A stretch of DNA of 64,000 bases from Siphonodentalium dalli (taxonomy: Eukaryota > Mollusca > Scaphopoda > Gadilida > Siphonodentaliidae): the NCBI GenBank assembly GCA_032622095.1, contig CP136065.1, positions 67,981,675 to 68,045,674 of the forward strand, in the 5' to 3' direction. The translations under genes were made by a program, and so were the position numbers. Below, piece by piece: positions 21,571-33,572 of the stretch; position 1 is the first letter of the stretch; the number at the start of each line of letters is the position of its first letter. The notes below the pieces were generated by a model that made no database searches, was not told the DNA's origin, and saw only the letters and a list, made by a program, of their open reading frames with translations.

Positions 21571-22937
21571 TCATCCACTTTCCCAAATTGTTTTCCAGAT
21601 CAACATGATCTTAATGAAGCGCGCAACAGAAATCGAACAGAAAGGCAGTGTTTGTGTGATTTCCCGATTATTAGCTTTTTCTGCCAATGTTTTTTTCTCC
21701 ATCGTAAAGGAGCCCGATTTACAAAATATTATGCCAAGGTAATTAAAGTTGTTAACGCTATCAATTTTCTTCCCTTTAAACAGAAACGAAATTTTCTTGG
21801 AAAGACTCGCTTTAGATAAATTTAGTATGTTTGTGTTATCCACATTGACTGTTAATTTGCATTGACTACAGTATTTTTCGAAAACATCGAGTTGTTGCTG
21901 TAACCCTTTTGGTGTTTCCTTCGTAGTAACTGTATCGTCGGCGTAGAGGATCATGGATATTTTCAAATTGCAGTTGAATTTGTCATTTATCTCCGCGTCT
22001 TCAGTTTTCAGTACCATTGCGCAATTTTCAAGGAAAAATTCTTCCAGATCATTCAAATACAAGGAAAACGACAGTGGGGATAAGTTCACACCTTGGCGAA
22101 CCCACACATAACAGGGGAGATAAGCTTATAGCTCTCCATTTGCACGGACACATGAGTTTACATGGTTATACATGTTGACGATGACCCTAACAATTTCCCA
22201 TTGATTCCACTTTTTACAATTTTGGACCAGAGCACCTGTCTCCACACGACATCAAAGGCTTTCTGAAAGTCAACGAATGCACATATTGGTTTTTTATTCA
22301 ATTTTCTACTGATTTCGAACAAGCGCAGTACAGCACAAATATATTGTCGAGGGTTGAATATTTATTTTCGGAAACCGGTCTGGTTTTCACAGAGTATTTT
22401 CATATTTTCGACATATTGTGCGAGTCTATTTGGCAATGTCTTTGTAAATAACTTACCAAAAACAACTCCAGATCGTTATCTGCCTATAATTACCTGGGTC
22501 ACTTAAATGTCCTTTGTTTTATAGAGAGGGACAATCGTTCCAGCTACCCAGGCTTCGGGTATGAGACCAGTGGCCAGTGTGATATTAAATAATTTACAGT
22601 ATATGCAGACAAATACTTCGGATGAGGCAATCAGATACTCATTGACAATGCGGCCGGATGATTTATTGTTTTTCAAAGTATTAATCGACTGTTGTATTTC
22701 GACCTCGGTAATTGGCATGTTTAGTTCAGGGTTAACATCAAAGCTAAAGTGCTCCTTTATAGTTCTCTCTACAACAGGGTCATCATCGTGTCCAACAGCG
22801 TTAACATTGCGGAAGTAACTGGCTAAATCATCTAAGTTAACACCAATACGGCTAGTCACAAGATCACGGTGCGATTTAATAGCATGTGGGGGTGTTTCTC
22901 TAGGGTAATTCAAACCACGCCTCTTGCCACATAACAT
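21571..22937 (-). pseudogene. decayed LINE: reverse-transcriptase region
   Basis: Two longer open pieces plus broken sequence between them make up an RT. 22503-22937 carries the linker and RT start (INTLKNNKSSG...LIPEAWVAGTIVPLYK). The middle 22107-22503 has several shifts but still shows RT finger and palm text. 21571-22107 carries GVNLSPLSFSLYLNDLEEF, the YADD catalytic box (MILYADDTVTT) and FNYLGIIF. It belongs with the endonuclease remnant at about 23996-24690 on the same strand. It differs in sequence from the LINE at 12973-16612, so it is another family. Confidence 0.8.
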
Positions 22938-23990
22938 GATTTATTCGGTTTTGACCTGCAGATAAATACAATCAAATTATTACATTATAGCTGATGTATA
23001 ATCAAGTTCAATTCCATTTCGATACCAAATTTCCAAGTAAAATATACATAGACATGCAATAATGATAAATATGTAAATATGTGACATTGAATCCGTATGC
23101 TTGTGAGATGCAGCTACCAACCATATGCATATGATATATACACGACTACGCGCATTCGATATAGCAGTGATTACACGCATTTGGTATGGACATCCGACCA
23201 AACGCGTGCGATATAGCAATCTGCACACATACATGTGAAAAGAATATAGCCACACGCATGTGATATTTCAACACACATATCAGTATGTAAAATGAGATGA
23301 ATGCAAATAAATAAGCGAACATGATGATGAAGCATTGGTGAGAATACAAAATTACTTCACCAAAAATGTGGTGAGAATAGAAAAAAAAAGACACCAAGAA
23401 CAATTGGAAAATAATATCATAACTTATTGTATATGTGATGCTGATAAGTGAGACAATGGAGTAAAATACTGGGCTAAGATAATTGTTCAGTAAATAGTAA
23501 GAAGCCAGATAAGCTAATAATTGAATGCCTAGCAAGATTGCAATTTACATGAGAGTCAATTCACAAGGTATGAATTTTCTAAACACGATAAAAGCATGTA
23601 CAGTCATTGCTAACGTACACATTGGCGGGCCATTTTTAAACGTCCATTCGCGATGTAAATATAACTGTTCGGTTCGCAAAATCCAATCCAATGCCGGGGC
23701 CAAGATCGACGCGTATCAGAAACTCATTCGACAATTCCACACATCTATTTAGAGTCTATGGAAAACCGGTCACCAAGAATAGGCCCGCTTAAATGCGATC
23801 GCATTGTCCATAGTCATAATATCACCTAGTGATACAGGGGCTATCGCTAAATGTTAAGCTGGTCATAATGCCACAATGGATATCTGAACTCAGTTGATTA
23901 AAAGGAAGTACCTGGACGTATCATATAAAAGGCAGTGCTGCAGCATGGCATATGCTATAGTTAATAAGGGATGCCGCTAGGCTTGTCACT
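22938..23990. other. non-coding segment between LINE endonuclease and RT remnants
   Basis: About 1 kb lies between the two halves of the decayed LINE. It does not read as the usual linker. At 23140-23280 it has short degenerate repeats of a GCGATATAGCAAT/ACACGCATGTGATAT type. It may be an insertion or a very decayed linker. The 129-codon hydrophobic frame on the minus strand is AT-driven and not convincing. Confidence 0.4.
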
Positions 23991-24690
23991 GCCTCTTATC
24001 CATTATCACTACCTGCTCTACCATTCAAGATAACAAATTCATGATGTCGACGCAAATCTAGCAGTAGGGTCCCATATACGTTTTTGGATAGATCTTGGCT
24101 GTGTCTGTGCACATACATACATGTTAGATTCAGATAAAATAGCTTCTCTGAAAACAAAAATGCATCAGGGGTGCATTGGAACTCTTCGAAATTTGCATCA
24201 ATAATGTTGATATCAGTGGAACATGCTGTACGCACATTGAAGTCGCCTGTTAGGTAAATGTTACTTGTGCGATTAGCTAAAGTGCAGTGTAGTCGCTTTC
24301 TATTTCGATGAATGCGTCTTTTGATGTGTAAAGGCTGTAATCACTTCCTTCTGGTGGTATGAATACTGCACCTATAATGATGTGAATTTTGTGCTGCGCC
24401 ACAACTTTCTTAATCTCAATCCATTGTACACATTTAGATTTTGTTTCAATAATTTTCGAGAAAGGGACCAGCTCGTCCTTAATTCCAATCACTATCCCAC
24501 CGGACCGTATTCCTGATAGTTTTTGTCTATTGTTCATGTATAGTGTGTACCTACCAATGCTTAACTGGTCAGAGTCGTCAGTCTTTGTTTCCATAAAGCA
24601 GAGGACATCATGTTTTGAACACAGTTCTTGGAATTCTGGGTATTCTAATTTTTTTTCGGAGACCACATACATTTAATGGCAGAAAACTGA
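23991..24690 (-). pseudogene. decayed LINE: apurinic-type endonuclease region
   Basis: The minus-strand piece 24277-24672 reads ELCSKHDVLCFMETKTDDSD (the endonuclease catalytic Glu region), then GIRSGGIVIGIKDELV and HIIIGAVFIPPEGS. The piece 23996-24235 continues with VRTA after a broken GDFN site, and LLDLRRHHEFVILNGRAGSD. These are the usual steps of an APE domain. A stop and a frame change lie between the pieces. It is the 5' portion of the element whose RT lies at 21571-22937. Confidence 0.8.
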
Positions 24691-24699
24691 AATCACCTT

Positions 24700-25560
24700 T
24701 AACATCAGCCCACTGATAGCACCACTAGTAATAACAGGTATTTGTAATACGACCCTGCCTAACTATGCTTAAAAGCCATGTCCTGATTGGCCAGTGGACG
24801 GGGTTACCATGGCTATCTCGTTCCAGTTTTGTGGTACAATTCTACTTTTTCCAATTGTACCACGAACAAAATCGGTTTATTCAGATCGCCGCACGCGACT
24901 TTTCCCGTCTTTTCTAACTCCGCGCAAACGGGGCATCAACGGAGAACACCCGCACCCGTAACCCTTTGAATTATTTTGCTACATCTTGACAATCTTGCGA
25001 ATTTTCTAGCGATTTTTCGCTTGAAACCAGTTTGGTTGCCAATGAATATGGTCCAAATGATGTTATTATATACTGATATATGTTACGACCAAAGAAAGTT
25101 ACCTAATAAGTATATTAAATGACAAAATAAATCCATGGGGCCGGGCTGTGCATTCGTCGATTCGAATCTCGATCATATTCGATATTTCGGAATCAAGTTG
25201 AAAATGAAAGCGCTTGTTCACCAGTACAGAAGGGGAATAAGATCGCTTTGTGTAAGGAAAATGGTCCATAGTCGATGATAATATTCATGTTGTCCCAACA
25301 ACGTTCAACACAGAAATGACAGCAATCGTATTTCCTGTACAATTTAAATGAAAGGCACGGGCGCCGCTGAAAACACATCGTTTTTTAGCCAATCACAACG
25401 ATTATTTACGCAAACAAATTACTAGAGTACTCCATGCAAAGAATCGAGTACGCCCAATACGAATTACACCACGAAATGTTTTCTCACCTGAGACCGAAAA
25501 AGCGCAGTATTTCGTTGACTATTCAGTCGAATTGTGACCATAAACTTTCAGTCGTATTAC
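24700..25560. other. gene-free stretch
   Basis: No exon is recognised. A short palindrome lies at 24829-24863 (TTGTGGTACAATT and its complement), which resembles the inner arms of the fold-back element at 25565. An AAAGGCACGGGCGCCG string near 25350 resembles the terminal repeat of the element at 38428-38957. Confidence 0.4.
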
Positions 25561-25564
25561 AAAA

Positions 25565-25710
25565 GAAATAAATACACGGTGTATCGGTGTGTATGGTCAA
25601 GTTGTACCACAAAAAAATGATTGTAGGACTTCGCTACGCGTCGTCCTACAATCAGTTTTTTTGTGGTACAACTTGACCATACACACCTCTACACCGTGTA
25701 TTTATTTCTT
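25565..25710. mobile_element. palindromic miniature element
   Basis: It has long arms: GAAATAAATACACGGTGTA at the left and the complement at the right, continuing through TGTATGGTCAAGTTGTACCA and GATTGTAGGAC to a short loop, TTCGCTACGC. Almost the whole 146 bases can fold on itself. It overlaps the end of the unexplained open frame 25689-26408. Confidence 0.8.
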
Positions 25711-26408
25711 AAGTGTATGTGCGTATCATCAACATCATCACAATATACATTGTAAGTAATATCATTGGTTGAATTAATATCAGTCGTACAAATGTCATTC
25801 AATATTTCCCGGGTGTCTTTTAGGACATCTGAAAGAATTTGCTGATCCAGTTCATGGACATATGTACCGCTTGATTCAGTTATATTTGAAATAGCATCCA
25901 AACCTGATATTTCCTCTAACATTTGTATTGGTTTGAATTTTGTCATTTCAGTGTTATTTTGGACATCATAATTCAAAATTCGTTTGTGAATAATATTGAA
26001 TGCATATTCTTCGACATAACTATTATCAACGGAAGGTTTGTCAGTTGGTATTTTAGCACCAGCAGAATGGTTTAACCGTGAAATATCATGGAGAATATTT
26101 TCTGTTCCATTGTTTCGTTCATGACATGCGTCTGTGTTGTGGTTTAATACCCACGGTTCACCAGCTGATGATTCATCCATATCGATATCATTATTTATAT
26201 GTCGCGAACACGTTAATGTGCATGTTCGCTCAGTTTTGTCTTCGTTTCTTTTAAAAAGCGCATCACCCATAGCATCATCATTTTTCATTTTAAAGTCGTC
26301 AGCATGATTCGACTTATTAGTCGTACCATCATATAAATTAAAAACACATTCAAATTCATCAACAACATAATCATTCAACAAACATGGACTATTAATAACC
26401 AGGGTTGA
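25689..26408 (-). other. uncharacterised 240-codon open frame
   Basis: The frame is open from 26408 to a stop at 25689, with no ATG at the beginning of the open stretch. The translation is rich in Asn, Asp, Glu, Thr and His (for example NDIDMDESSAGEPWVLNHN and NSTNDITYNVYCDDVDDTH) with no domain I recognise. It starts about 100 bases beyond the stop of the methyltransferase gene on the same strand but in another frame, so it would lie in that gene's 3' region. Its last codons run into the palindromic element. It could be a retroelement remnant, a domesticated exon or chance; I cannot tell which. Confidence 0.35.
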
Positions 26409-26509
26409 TTACTACGTTATTCGATCGGCCTTTCCATTCAATCTGCCCAGCGGAGTGGTCCATGTCACTTCAAACCATCAGGTGTTAACTGGAGAACACG
26501 ACCCAGGCA

Positions 26510-26800
26510 TTAGAGTTTCGTGTTTACAAAATAAACCTCCTGACATTGAGAAACCCGTCCCACATACTTGTGGGGATATCTATCTCCACAGTGAATATTC
26601 TTATGAGAGAAGAACTTCCTAAATCCAATCTTGTATAACTGGAATAAGAGTGAGATTCCGTCTCGGCGTTCATACATGTAATTCACATGGAACTCGACTA
26701 AGAGTTGTCTCACGTTGTTCAAACTTCCGTCCTCCAATGCCATCAATAGAGATGGGTACTCCGCTTTTTCAATGTCCATTTTCAAGATGTCTATCTGTTT
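26510..26800 (-). CDS. METTL24-like: METTL24-like methyltransferase, last coding exon
   Basis: The acceptor TTTCTTCCACAG opens the exon at 26800, phase 0, and a stop ends it at 26510 (96 codons). The sequence starts KQIDILKMDIEKAEY, the acidic motif IV-type strand of Methyltransf_22/METTL24-like proteins. It continues with NNVRQLLVEFH and ends with the family-type tail (GFRKFFSHKNIH ... VSQCQEVYFVNTKL). It fits exactly in phase to the exon at 35210-35345 (donor AAC|GTGAGT). The family is SAM-dependent by fold; the substrate is not established, so I name none. Confidence 0.9.
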   Translation of the reverse strand, partial: KQIDILKMDIEKAEYPSLLMALEDGSLNNVRQLLVEFHVNYMYERRDGISLLFQLYKIGFRKFFSHKNIHCGDRYPHKYVGRVSQCQEVYFVNTKL

Positions 26801-26819
26801 CTGTGGAAGAAATATTAAC

Positions 26820-27190
26820 ACCTTTAGATTTGTGAATGTCTAGCGTGTTGCAGTTGGTATGCTTTATTCTCTCATCGAAATAAACATGACAATTACATGT
26901 AACGGATATTGAGAAACAGATAAATATATCCAATAGTCATACAGCACAATTATATACAAAAGATGATATATACATGTAACCCCGGACATAAGGCAATCTA
27001 TAACCCTCGTACTGTATTTGTTGTTAAACCGTTATCAGCGTATCAGCTGGGACGAGCAATCCTGCACCGCGCATTATCCGAATTTGTAAGACATTGTTAT
27101 ACTCGGGCTTGTTTGAGTTCGTAAATAGAACGGAACCGGAAAGTAAATATGTTCGTCATACACGTGCTGTGTATTCTGTCTATGCTTATG
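26820..27190. other. intron start, nothing recognised
   Basis: Minus-strand intron immediately 5' of the last methyltransferase exon. There are no repeats with defined ends before the duplicated block at 27194. Confidence 0.35.
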
Positions 27191-27193
27191 TGT

Positions 27194-27652
27194 ATAGGAA
27201 TCACGGAACTAAATGGTTTCCCATAGGCGAAAGTGTTAACGTTTCGGCAAAATTCACTGAATTGAAGCCTGCAGGCCATATCAGTGATGTTTACCCGGCT
27301 AGATTGACACCAATTGATCACGAAAATGGTAGAAAAATCATAGGTCATGTGTTTACTTTTTTAAATAAATCCCCAAGTGTACGACAGGGCTATCCCACAG
27401 CCAAATTTGACAAATCCAGAACTACAGCAGCTAGTTAAATAAATTTCCCGCTCACAAAAATCCATTCCCCCATTCATTCACCAATTTAAATTATTTAGAT
27501 ATGATGTACAAATCAAATAAACGCGATGTCATCCTTTAATAACGTGTCGCATGTATCAGGTGAAGGTCATTCTTCAGTTACCTTCACCTTTATCATTCCA
27601 CGGTGTACTCGTTCCCCGACTCTAGAACACATTTAGCTCCCTGATTCCTATA
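27194..27652. repeat. direct duplication, copy 1
   Basis: About 459 bases beginning ATAGGAATCACGGAACTAAA and ending GATTCCTATA are repeated at 28495-28950, offset 1301 bases, with few substitutions and two small indels. In copy 1 a plus-strand frame (27094-27438) stays open. In copy 2 it is shifted, so the shared sequence is probably not under coding constraint. Confidence 0.85.
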
Positions 27653-28494
27653 TATATATATGCGTACAACACAGTATTTCTTATAGTATTTTATCCAAAT
27701 ATAGACCTTACTGAAACCAAAAATGGATTATATCGGGCAGTAGTGGTTTATTTTTTCAATATGAGTCATCCTGAAAATTTGTGTCAATCATCAAAATAAA
27801 GCCAAAATTTTTTATTTATTTTTTCAATTTTACTAGCTTATGCATCTCGTATAACTGAAGTATACCCTTATATACCATAATATTACTAAATTGAAGAGGA
27901 AATGTTAATATACATTTTGAGAGGGATATCTTGTCCAATTTTAACCCTTTTCGTGCAGAATTTGGCAATTTATAATGAAGATTATAATAAAGATTTACCA
28001 AAATTAACAGAAAATTAAAATTAAAAATACTTTAATAGCAATATAAAGCAACCATAAGTCAATTGAAATATCTAAACATAATGATACAACATCAGACAAA
28101 GCCTCAGGCATGAAATTTGACCAGATGACAGGGCATACTGTCTGTTTAACAAACCTGCCATGACAGTCTTGCACGACAGTAACTCTAGTGGTGATGTCAT
28201 CACCCCCACTCCCACTTGGGTTGGGGCTACCATCCCCAATAAGGCTACTGGGTGCCGGAAGCTTAATTAGGTCAATTGCCGCCTTTTCCCAATGGGGGGG
28301 GGGGGGGCTAACACTCCTCAAAATTGTGGGGAGGGGGACTTCAGACCATCTGACCCCCTAATGGTAGGCGAATCCATGCGTTTCTTCTTTAATTCTGTCC
28401 AAAATGTGGTCATTATCATTTGAAAATAAGAAAATATGAAATTAACAACTTATCATGGCGAAACGTGAAATTTCGTAAAATTCAAATTTTACTT
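27653..28494. other. spacer between direct duplicates
   Basis: AT-rich, with a run of 13-14 G at about 28294-28307 and GC-richer text around 28190-28350. No gene or element ends are seen. Confidence 0.4.
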
Positions 28495-28950
28495 ATAGGA
28501 ATCACGGAACTAAATGGTTTCCCATAGGCGACAGTGTTAACGTTTCGGCCAAATTCACTGAATTGAAGCCTGCATGCCATATCAGTGATGTTTACCCGGC
28601 TAGATTGACACCAGTTGATCACGAAAATGCAAGAGGTCATGTGTTTACTTTTTAAAATAAATCCCCAAGTGTACGACAGGGCTATCCCACAGCCAAATTT
28701 GATCTGGACAAATCCAGAACTACAGCAGCTAGTTAAATAAATTTCCCGCTCACAAAAATCCATTCCCCCATTCATTCACCAGTTTAAATTATTTAGATAT
28801 GATGTACAAATGAAATAAACGCGATGTCATCCTTTAATAACGTGTCGCATTTATCAGGTGAAGGTCATTCTTCAGTTACCTTCACCTTTAGCATTCCACG
28901 GTGTACTCTTTCCCCGACTCTAGAACACATTTAGCTGCCTGATTCCTATA
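28495..28950. repeat. direct duplication, copy 2
   Basis: The second copy of the block at 27194-27652, same orientation. Relative to copy 1 it lacks a short stretch near 28630 (GGTAGAAAAATCATAG in copy 1) and has an extra CTGGACAAATC-like segment near 28703. Confidence 0.85.
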
Positions 28951-29147
28951 CACCACGGAGCCGGGCAGGACATCACGATGTCGACGCTGATGCAACTGTG
29001 GCTTCTACCAAGGTATCGTCTCAATTCATTTCCGAGAAAAAATGTTGTAAACCTCTCGATTACTGTGTCGGAATAGTGCGTCACTCTGATAAACAGTCCT
29101 GATCTTAGTTTAAATACTATATATTTGAACCTTGAGAGTGGAAGCCA

Positions 29148-30494
29148 TTAACCCGTTCTACACTAAGCATCTTTGATGAGTAATTATCCCATAGAGAATG
29201 TTCAGATAATAAGTTAACCCGTTCTACACTAAAGCACCATTGGTGAGTAGTTATCCCATAGGAAATGTTCAGATAATAAGTTGAACCCTTTCTATACTAA
29301 AGCATCATTGGTGAGTAGTTATCCCACATGAAATGGTCAGTTAGTAAGTATAACCCCTTCTATGCTAAAGCATCATTGGTGAGTAGTTATCCCATAGGAA
29401 ATGTTCAGATAATAAGTTTAACCCTTTCTATACTAAAGCACCACTAATGAGTTGTTATCTGATAGGATATGTTCAGATAATAAATTTAACCCGTTCTGTA
29501 CTAAAGCTTGATTAGTAGTTATTCCATGGAACATGTTCAGATAATAAGTTTAACCCTTTCTATATTCAAGCATCATTGGTGAATAGTTATGTCATATGAA
29601 ATTTTCAGATAATAAATGTAACACTTCTTAGACTAATACATCATTATTGAGTATTTATTTCGTAGGAAATGTTCAGATAATAAGTTAAACACTCTCTATA
29701 CTAAACATTCTTTGATGAGTAGTTATCCGTTAGGAAATGTTCAGATAATAAGTTAACCCTTTCTATACTAAATCATCATTGATGAGTTGTTGTCCCATAG
29801 GAAATGTTCAGATCATAAGTTTAACCCTTTATAACTTAAAGCATCATTGGTGAGTAGTTATCCCACAGGAAATGGTCGGATAATAAGTATAATCCTTTCT
29901 ATACTAAATCATCATCGATGAGTAGTTACCCCACAGGAAATGTTCAGATAACAAGTTAACCCTTTCTATACTCAATCATCATCGATGAGTAGTTGCCCCA
30001 TAGGGAATGTTCAGATTATAAGTTTAACCCTTTCTATACTAAATCATCATCGATGAGTAGTTGCCCCATAGGGAATGTTCAGATTATAAGTTGAACCCTT
30101 TCTATACTAAATCATCATTGATGAGTAGTTGCCCCATAGGGAATGTTCAGATAATAAGTTAACCCTTTCTATACTAAATCATCATCGATGAGTAGTTGCC
30201 CCATAGGGAATGTTCAGATAATAAGTTTAACCCTTTCTATACTAAATCATCATCGATGAGTAGTTACCCCACAGGAAATGTTCAGATAATAAGTTAACCC
30301 TTTCTATACTAAATTATCATCGATGAGTAGTTGCCCCATAGGGAATGTTCAGATTATAAGTTTAACCCTTTCTATACTAAATCATCATCGATGAGTAGTT
30401 GCTCCATAGGGAATGTTCAGATAATAAGTTTAACCCTTTCTATACTAAAGCATTGATGTGTAGTTATCACATAGAGGAAATGTTCAGATAATAA
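29148..30494. repeat. ~66-bp minisatellite, about 20 units
   Basis: Tandem units of 60-70 bases run without unique spacers. Each has the order TAACCCTTTCTATACTAAA, TCATCATCGATGAGTAGTT, CCCCATAGGGAATGTTCAGA and TAATAAGTT. I count about 20. The left units are the most diverged, and those at 29880-30440 are nearly identical, which suggests expansion from the right part. It lies in the large intron between methyltransferase exons 35210 and 26800. A lone, inverted relative is at about 38255-38335. Confidence 0.92.
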
Positions 30495-30530
30495 TGGATG
30501 GTGTTCCGCCTACCCATATACCATAATATT

Positions 30531-31200
30531 TTATGTCGAATGTTTAGCTTTAATGTTATACTTAGCATTGCCATAATCGTAGCCAAATATGTCAGATCCA
30601 TGGAACAGTATTGGTACTACCATTCTCTCAAAGAGCTCATGTTGACAATCGAATGCTAAATTATTCTCTCGTATTTTGCACATTACCAGTACATCGCGTT
30701 TTCTCCCCGTTTCGTCAAGAAACATCTGGCCTAGATAATTTCCAATTCTATGTCTCCAAAGTTCAATCTGTATTTGATACGATTTCGCGAATATCACTAA
30801 TACCAATAATCCGAACATGTGTTCAGGGAAAGTTTTAAATCATCTCAATTCTATGCCAACAGGACTATGTCATATGCCAGTTATAGTAGGACCAAAGGTC
30901 TTGTGAAACTATCAATATTTGCTTCATTTCTGTAGTTTGAAATTGCAAAGCATTGCCACGTATGCACTGCATAACAATTTTGCTTGTTTGAAATCGACAA
31001 ACGCTCAGGACTATTTTTTCTTTGAATGTTTCATTATGCTGATACGCGAATGTAAGGTAAAGATACGATCTAAGGTTGACAGACCATCCAGAAATCCTGT
31101 CTGGCCATTGTGCTAAGACGTTATTGTCTTCTGTGTAATTTCTCAGTCTAGCATCTATGACTCTCGTAAACATGTTGGCCAAGCAAATAGAGTCATATGA
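30531..31200 (-). pseudogene. decayed LINE fragment (RT)
   Basis: The minus strand shows NMFTRVIDARLRNYTEDNN (RT finger region, usual form KLFTKVL...) at about 31110-31180. Downstream it shows AFDCQHELFERMVVPILFHG (post-RT signature) at about 30580-30660. The catalytic core between them is broken or lost. It is related to the fragment at the start of the window. It directly follows the minisatellite. Confidence 0.65.
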
Positions 31201-31204
31201 AAGT

Positions 31205-32805
31205 TCATGTAATTATCGAGATATTTTTATCCCAGAAATGTAACAAGATTATCAAATCAGTAGGTCTAATTTTAAGTTTGAACTTTACACTATCAACCTG
31301 TTCACTGTTGGCGCGCTCTTGTGGTCGCATTAAGATGATAAATGTACAGTATGTTCACGCATTGACATAATGTGCTCTGGAATTAATTATAATAGTGATA
31401 AGAATATACTACATTCTTTAAAGTAGCAAGAAGGTAGTGATCTGAACGTTCTTCACTTTTATCATATCTATGACACAGACACGAAAAACAACTCTAATTG
31501 CCACGCACATAAAATATGGCTGGAGAAATGATAAAATATCAATTTGTATAACGTAATTTCACAGGATACACATCTGAATACAAAATACATGTATACTGAT
31601 TAGTGTATTTTGATTATTGGTAATGCGGACAACTGGTACGAACTTGTCCACATCCCACGGTACAACACCATTCACGAAACTGAAAAGCTGAAACCTGCTA
31701 TGTCACCCGAGACCTAATTAATAACTGCAGGCCTAGTATGTGTCCACGGCTCAACAGCCACGGTTCAACAACATCAGCAAATGTTGACAACAAACACTTA
31801 CTATACAATTGTTTTATGTTTGTGTGGCTATGATACTGATGGCATCCCACACCATTTTCAGTTTATAAACTTAAGATCAGGCTACATATGTCACCAAAAT
31901 CACTCTTCCGAGAACCAAGGACAATGTTCAGGATAATAGAAAACGGTCGGTTCCAAATAACATCCACTCATCAATCACATAACTGAGCTATTTCAACATC
32001 AGACCCCAAACAGACCAGGGTTAGAAATAGAATAGCAAACACACAGAACAAAGACATTTGTTCATCTCAAGCACATTTGATGAAAAGGAGCGAATGCAAA
32101 CAAAAATAGAAATTGTTTATATATACATGTATAATTTAACATAATTGATCATTAAGCGTGGTATCGAACGATGTTCTAGATGACAAACTTTTGGAATCCA
32201 AAGAAATCAGATTTTTTTGATCTAATTGCCTAAATTAGATAAACTCAGATGTCATCAGATTTTGATAAATTTGCTCACACTGCAGTGACTTGTAATTAAA
32301 TATGAATAAAAACCGGCTCAACAATATGATACATACCTTCAATGCATCTTCGTGTGTGTGTAGGGAACTAATTTTCAATTTTGGAGGACTTGTCATAAAA
32401 AGTGTACTTTTAAAAGGGTTGTTTTGATAATTGGGTTATCAATCATTAACAAAATTCATGCGTTCGCAATGGACAAATGTTAAACAAATATTAAAATTTG
32501 TTCTTAACTTGTTGAAATTTATTATTGATATTTCTTCATTAACAACATTTAGTGCGTTGAGACCAGTGTTATGTAAAAAAAACTCTTAGAGTGTTATGTC
32601 AACAGACATCGTTAAACGTGTATATTCAGATTCAGATTCATTTTAATTCTCCTACAACTACATGGTTTTAAGAATATACACAAATATGCATAAACTTAGA
32701 TTCAAAACATATCATTGCTATCAAACCACAGACGATCAAGACGAGATAATAAGTATACAGATAATATAACTACACAAGATAATAAATACACAGGAGAGCT
32801 ATTAG
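31205..32805. other. gene-free intronic stretch
   Basis: AT-rich intron sequence of the methyltransferase gene. No exon, hairpin element or tandem repeat was recognised. Confidence 0.4.
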
Positions 32806-32809
32806 CTCT

Positions 32810-33270
32810 TTAATTGATGTGGCAAATAAATTTACACAAGTTTCGAATTATATTTGGTTTGCTATTTGAAAGAAGAATGGTAAGTTTTCTCTGATTATGG
32901 AAGTTCCAATTAGATTTCTTGATGTACTTTTTTCTGTTATGGGCTAGTTCTGGACATTCAAGTAATACGTGGTATTCATCACCAATTTTTATTTCACAAA
33001 ACGTGCATTTGCGCTCAGACTGTGGAGTTTTGTTCCATCGCCCGGTCTCTAAAGGCAAATAATGGTTCGACGATCTATATCGGATTAGATATCTTATATC
33101 TTTGTTAGAGGCATGCGAATCAAATGATTCTATTCGATGCGTTGACTTCATAATCCTATATGCTTTTCCTTTCTCTGAGTTACTCATAGCGGAATGCCAG
33201 TCTTGGACAAATTGATCTCTAGAATTTTGTCTAAAATTATTTAACAATTTATTTAGAATTATTTTGTTTG
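32810..33270 (-). pseudogene. LINE C-terminal fragment with CCHC finger
   Basis: A 145-codon minus-strand frame reads SRDQFVQDWHSAM, later RYLIRYRSSNHYLPLETGRW and the finger CTFCEIKIGDEYHVLLEC (CX2CX8HX4C), followed by PELAHNRKKYI. This is the C-terminal end typical of several invertebrate LINE families. Only this end survives, which suggests a 5'-truncated insertion, the usual product of incomplete target-primed reverse transcription. There is no RT core upstream. Confidence 0.78.
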
Positions 33271-33387
33271 AATATGATTTTCAGTATATTTTCCAATGCT
33301 TTGATCTTTTCCAATGTGTACCGTCAGATTTGTATTAAACTTTTGTATGATTTTGGACTAATTGGGACTGTTATCAGCAATTCCACT

Positions 33388-33572
33388 CAAGCCTTGAAAT
33401 AGGGTGTCTGTCATTTGCAGAATGAGGTCCCTCATTCTGCTGAGGTGTAAACAGAATGAGGTCCACAGAGGGTGAATTTGGTTATGCTAGCCCGCTGTTC
33501 GGGGTAGTATCACTAAATACACCCTCTGAGGGCCTCATTCTGCAAATAACAGACACCCTATTCCAATGCTTG
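33388..33572. mobile_element. hAT-type non-autonomous element (family A), short copy
   Basis: The ends are CAAGCCTTGAAATAGGGTGT and the complement of CAAGCATTGGAATAGGGTGT, with AGAATGAGG blocks inside. A perfect 8-bp target duplication, ATTCCACT, flanks it (33380-33387 and 33573-33580). The interior carries GGTGAATTTGGTTATGCTAG as in the longer relative at 7370-7644, so it is an internally deleted sibling. Confidence 0.85.

Noticed and set aside
23146-23535. 129-codon hydrophobic frame as a transmembrane protein
   Set aside because: AT-driven composition inside a decayed LINE, with no conserved motif or start context.
29148-30494. CRISPR-like array
   Set aside because: Units are contiguous and degenerate with no unique spacers or cas genes, and the DNA is eukaryotic. 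It is a minisatellite.
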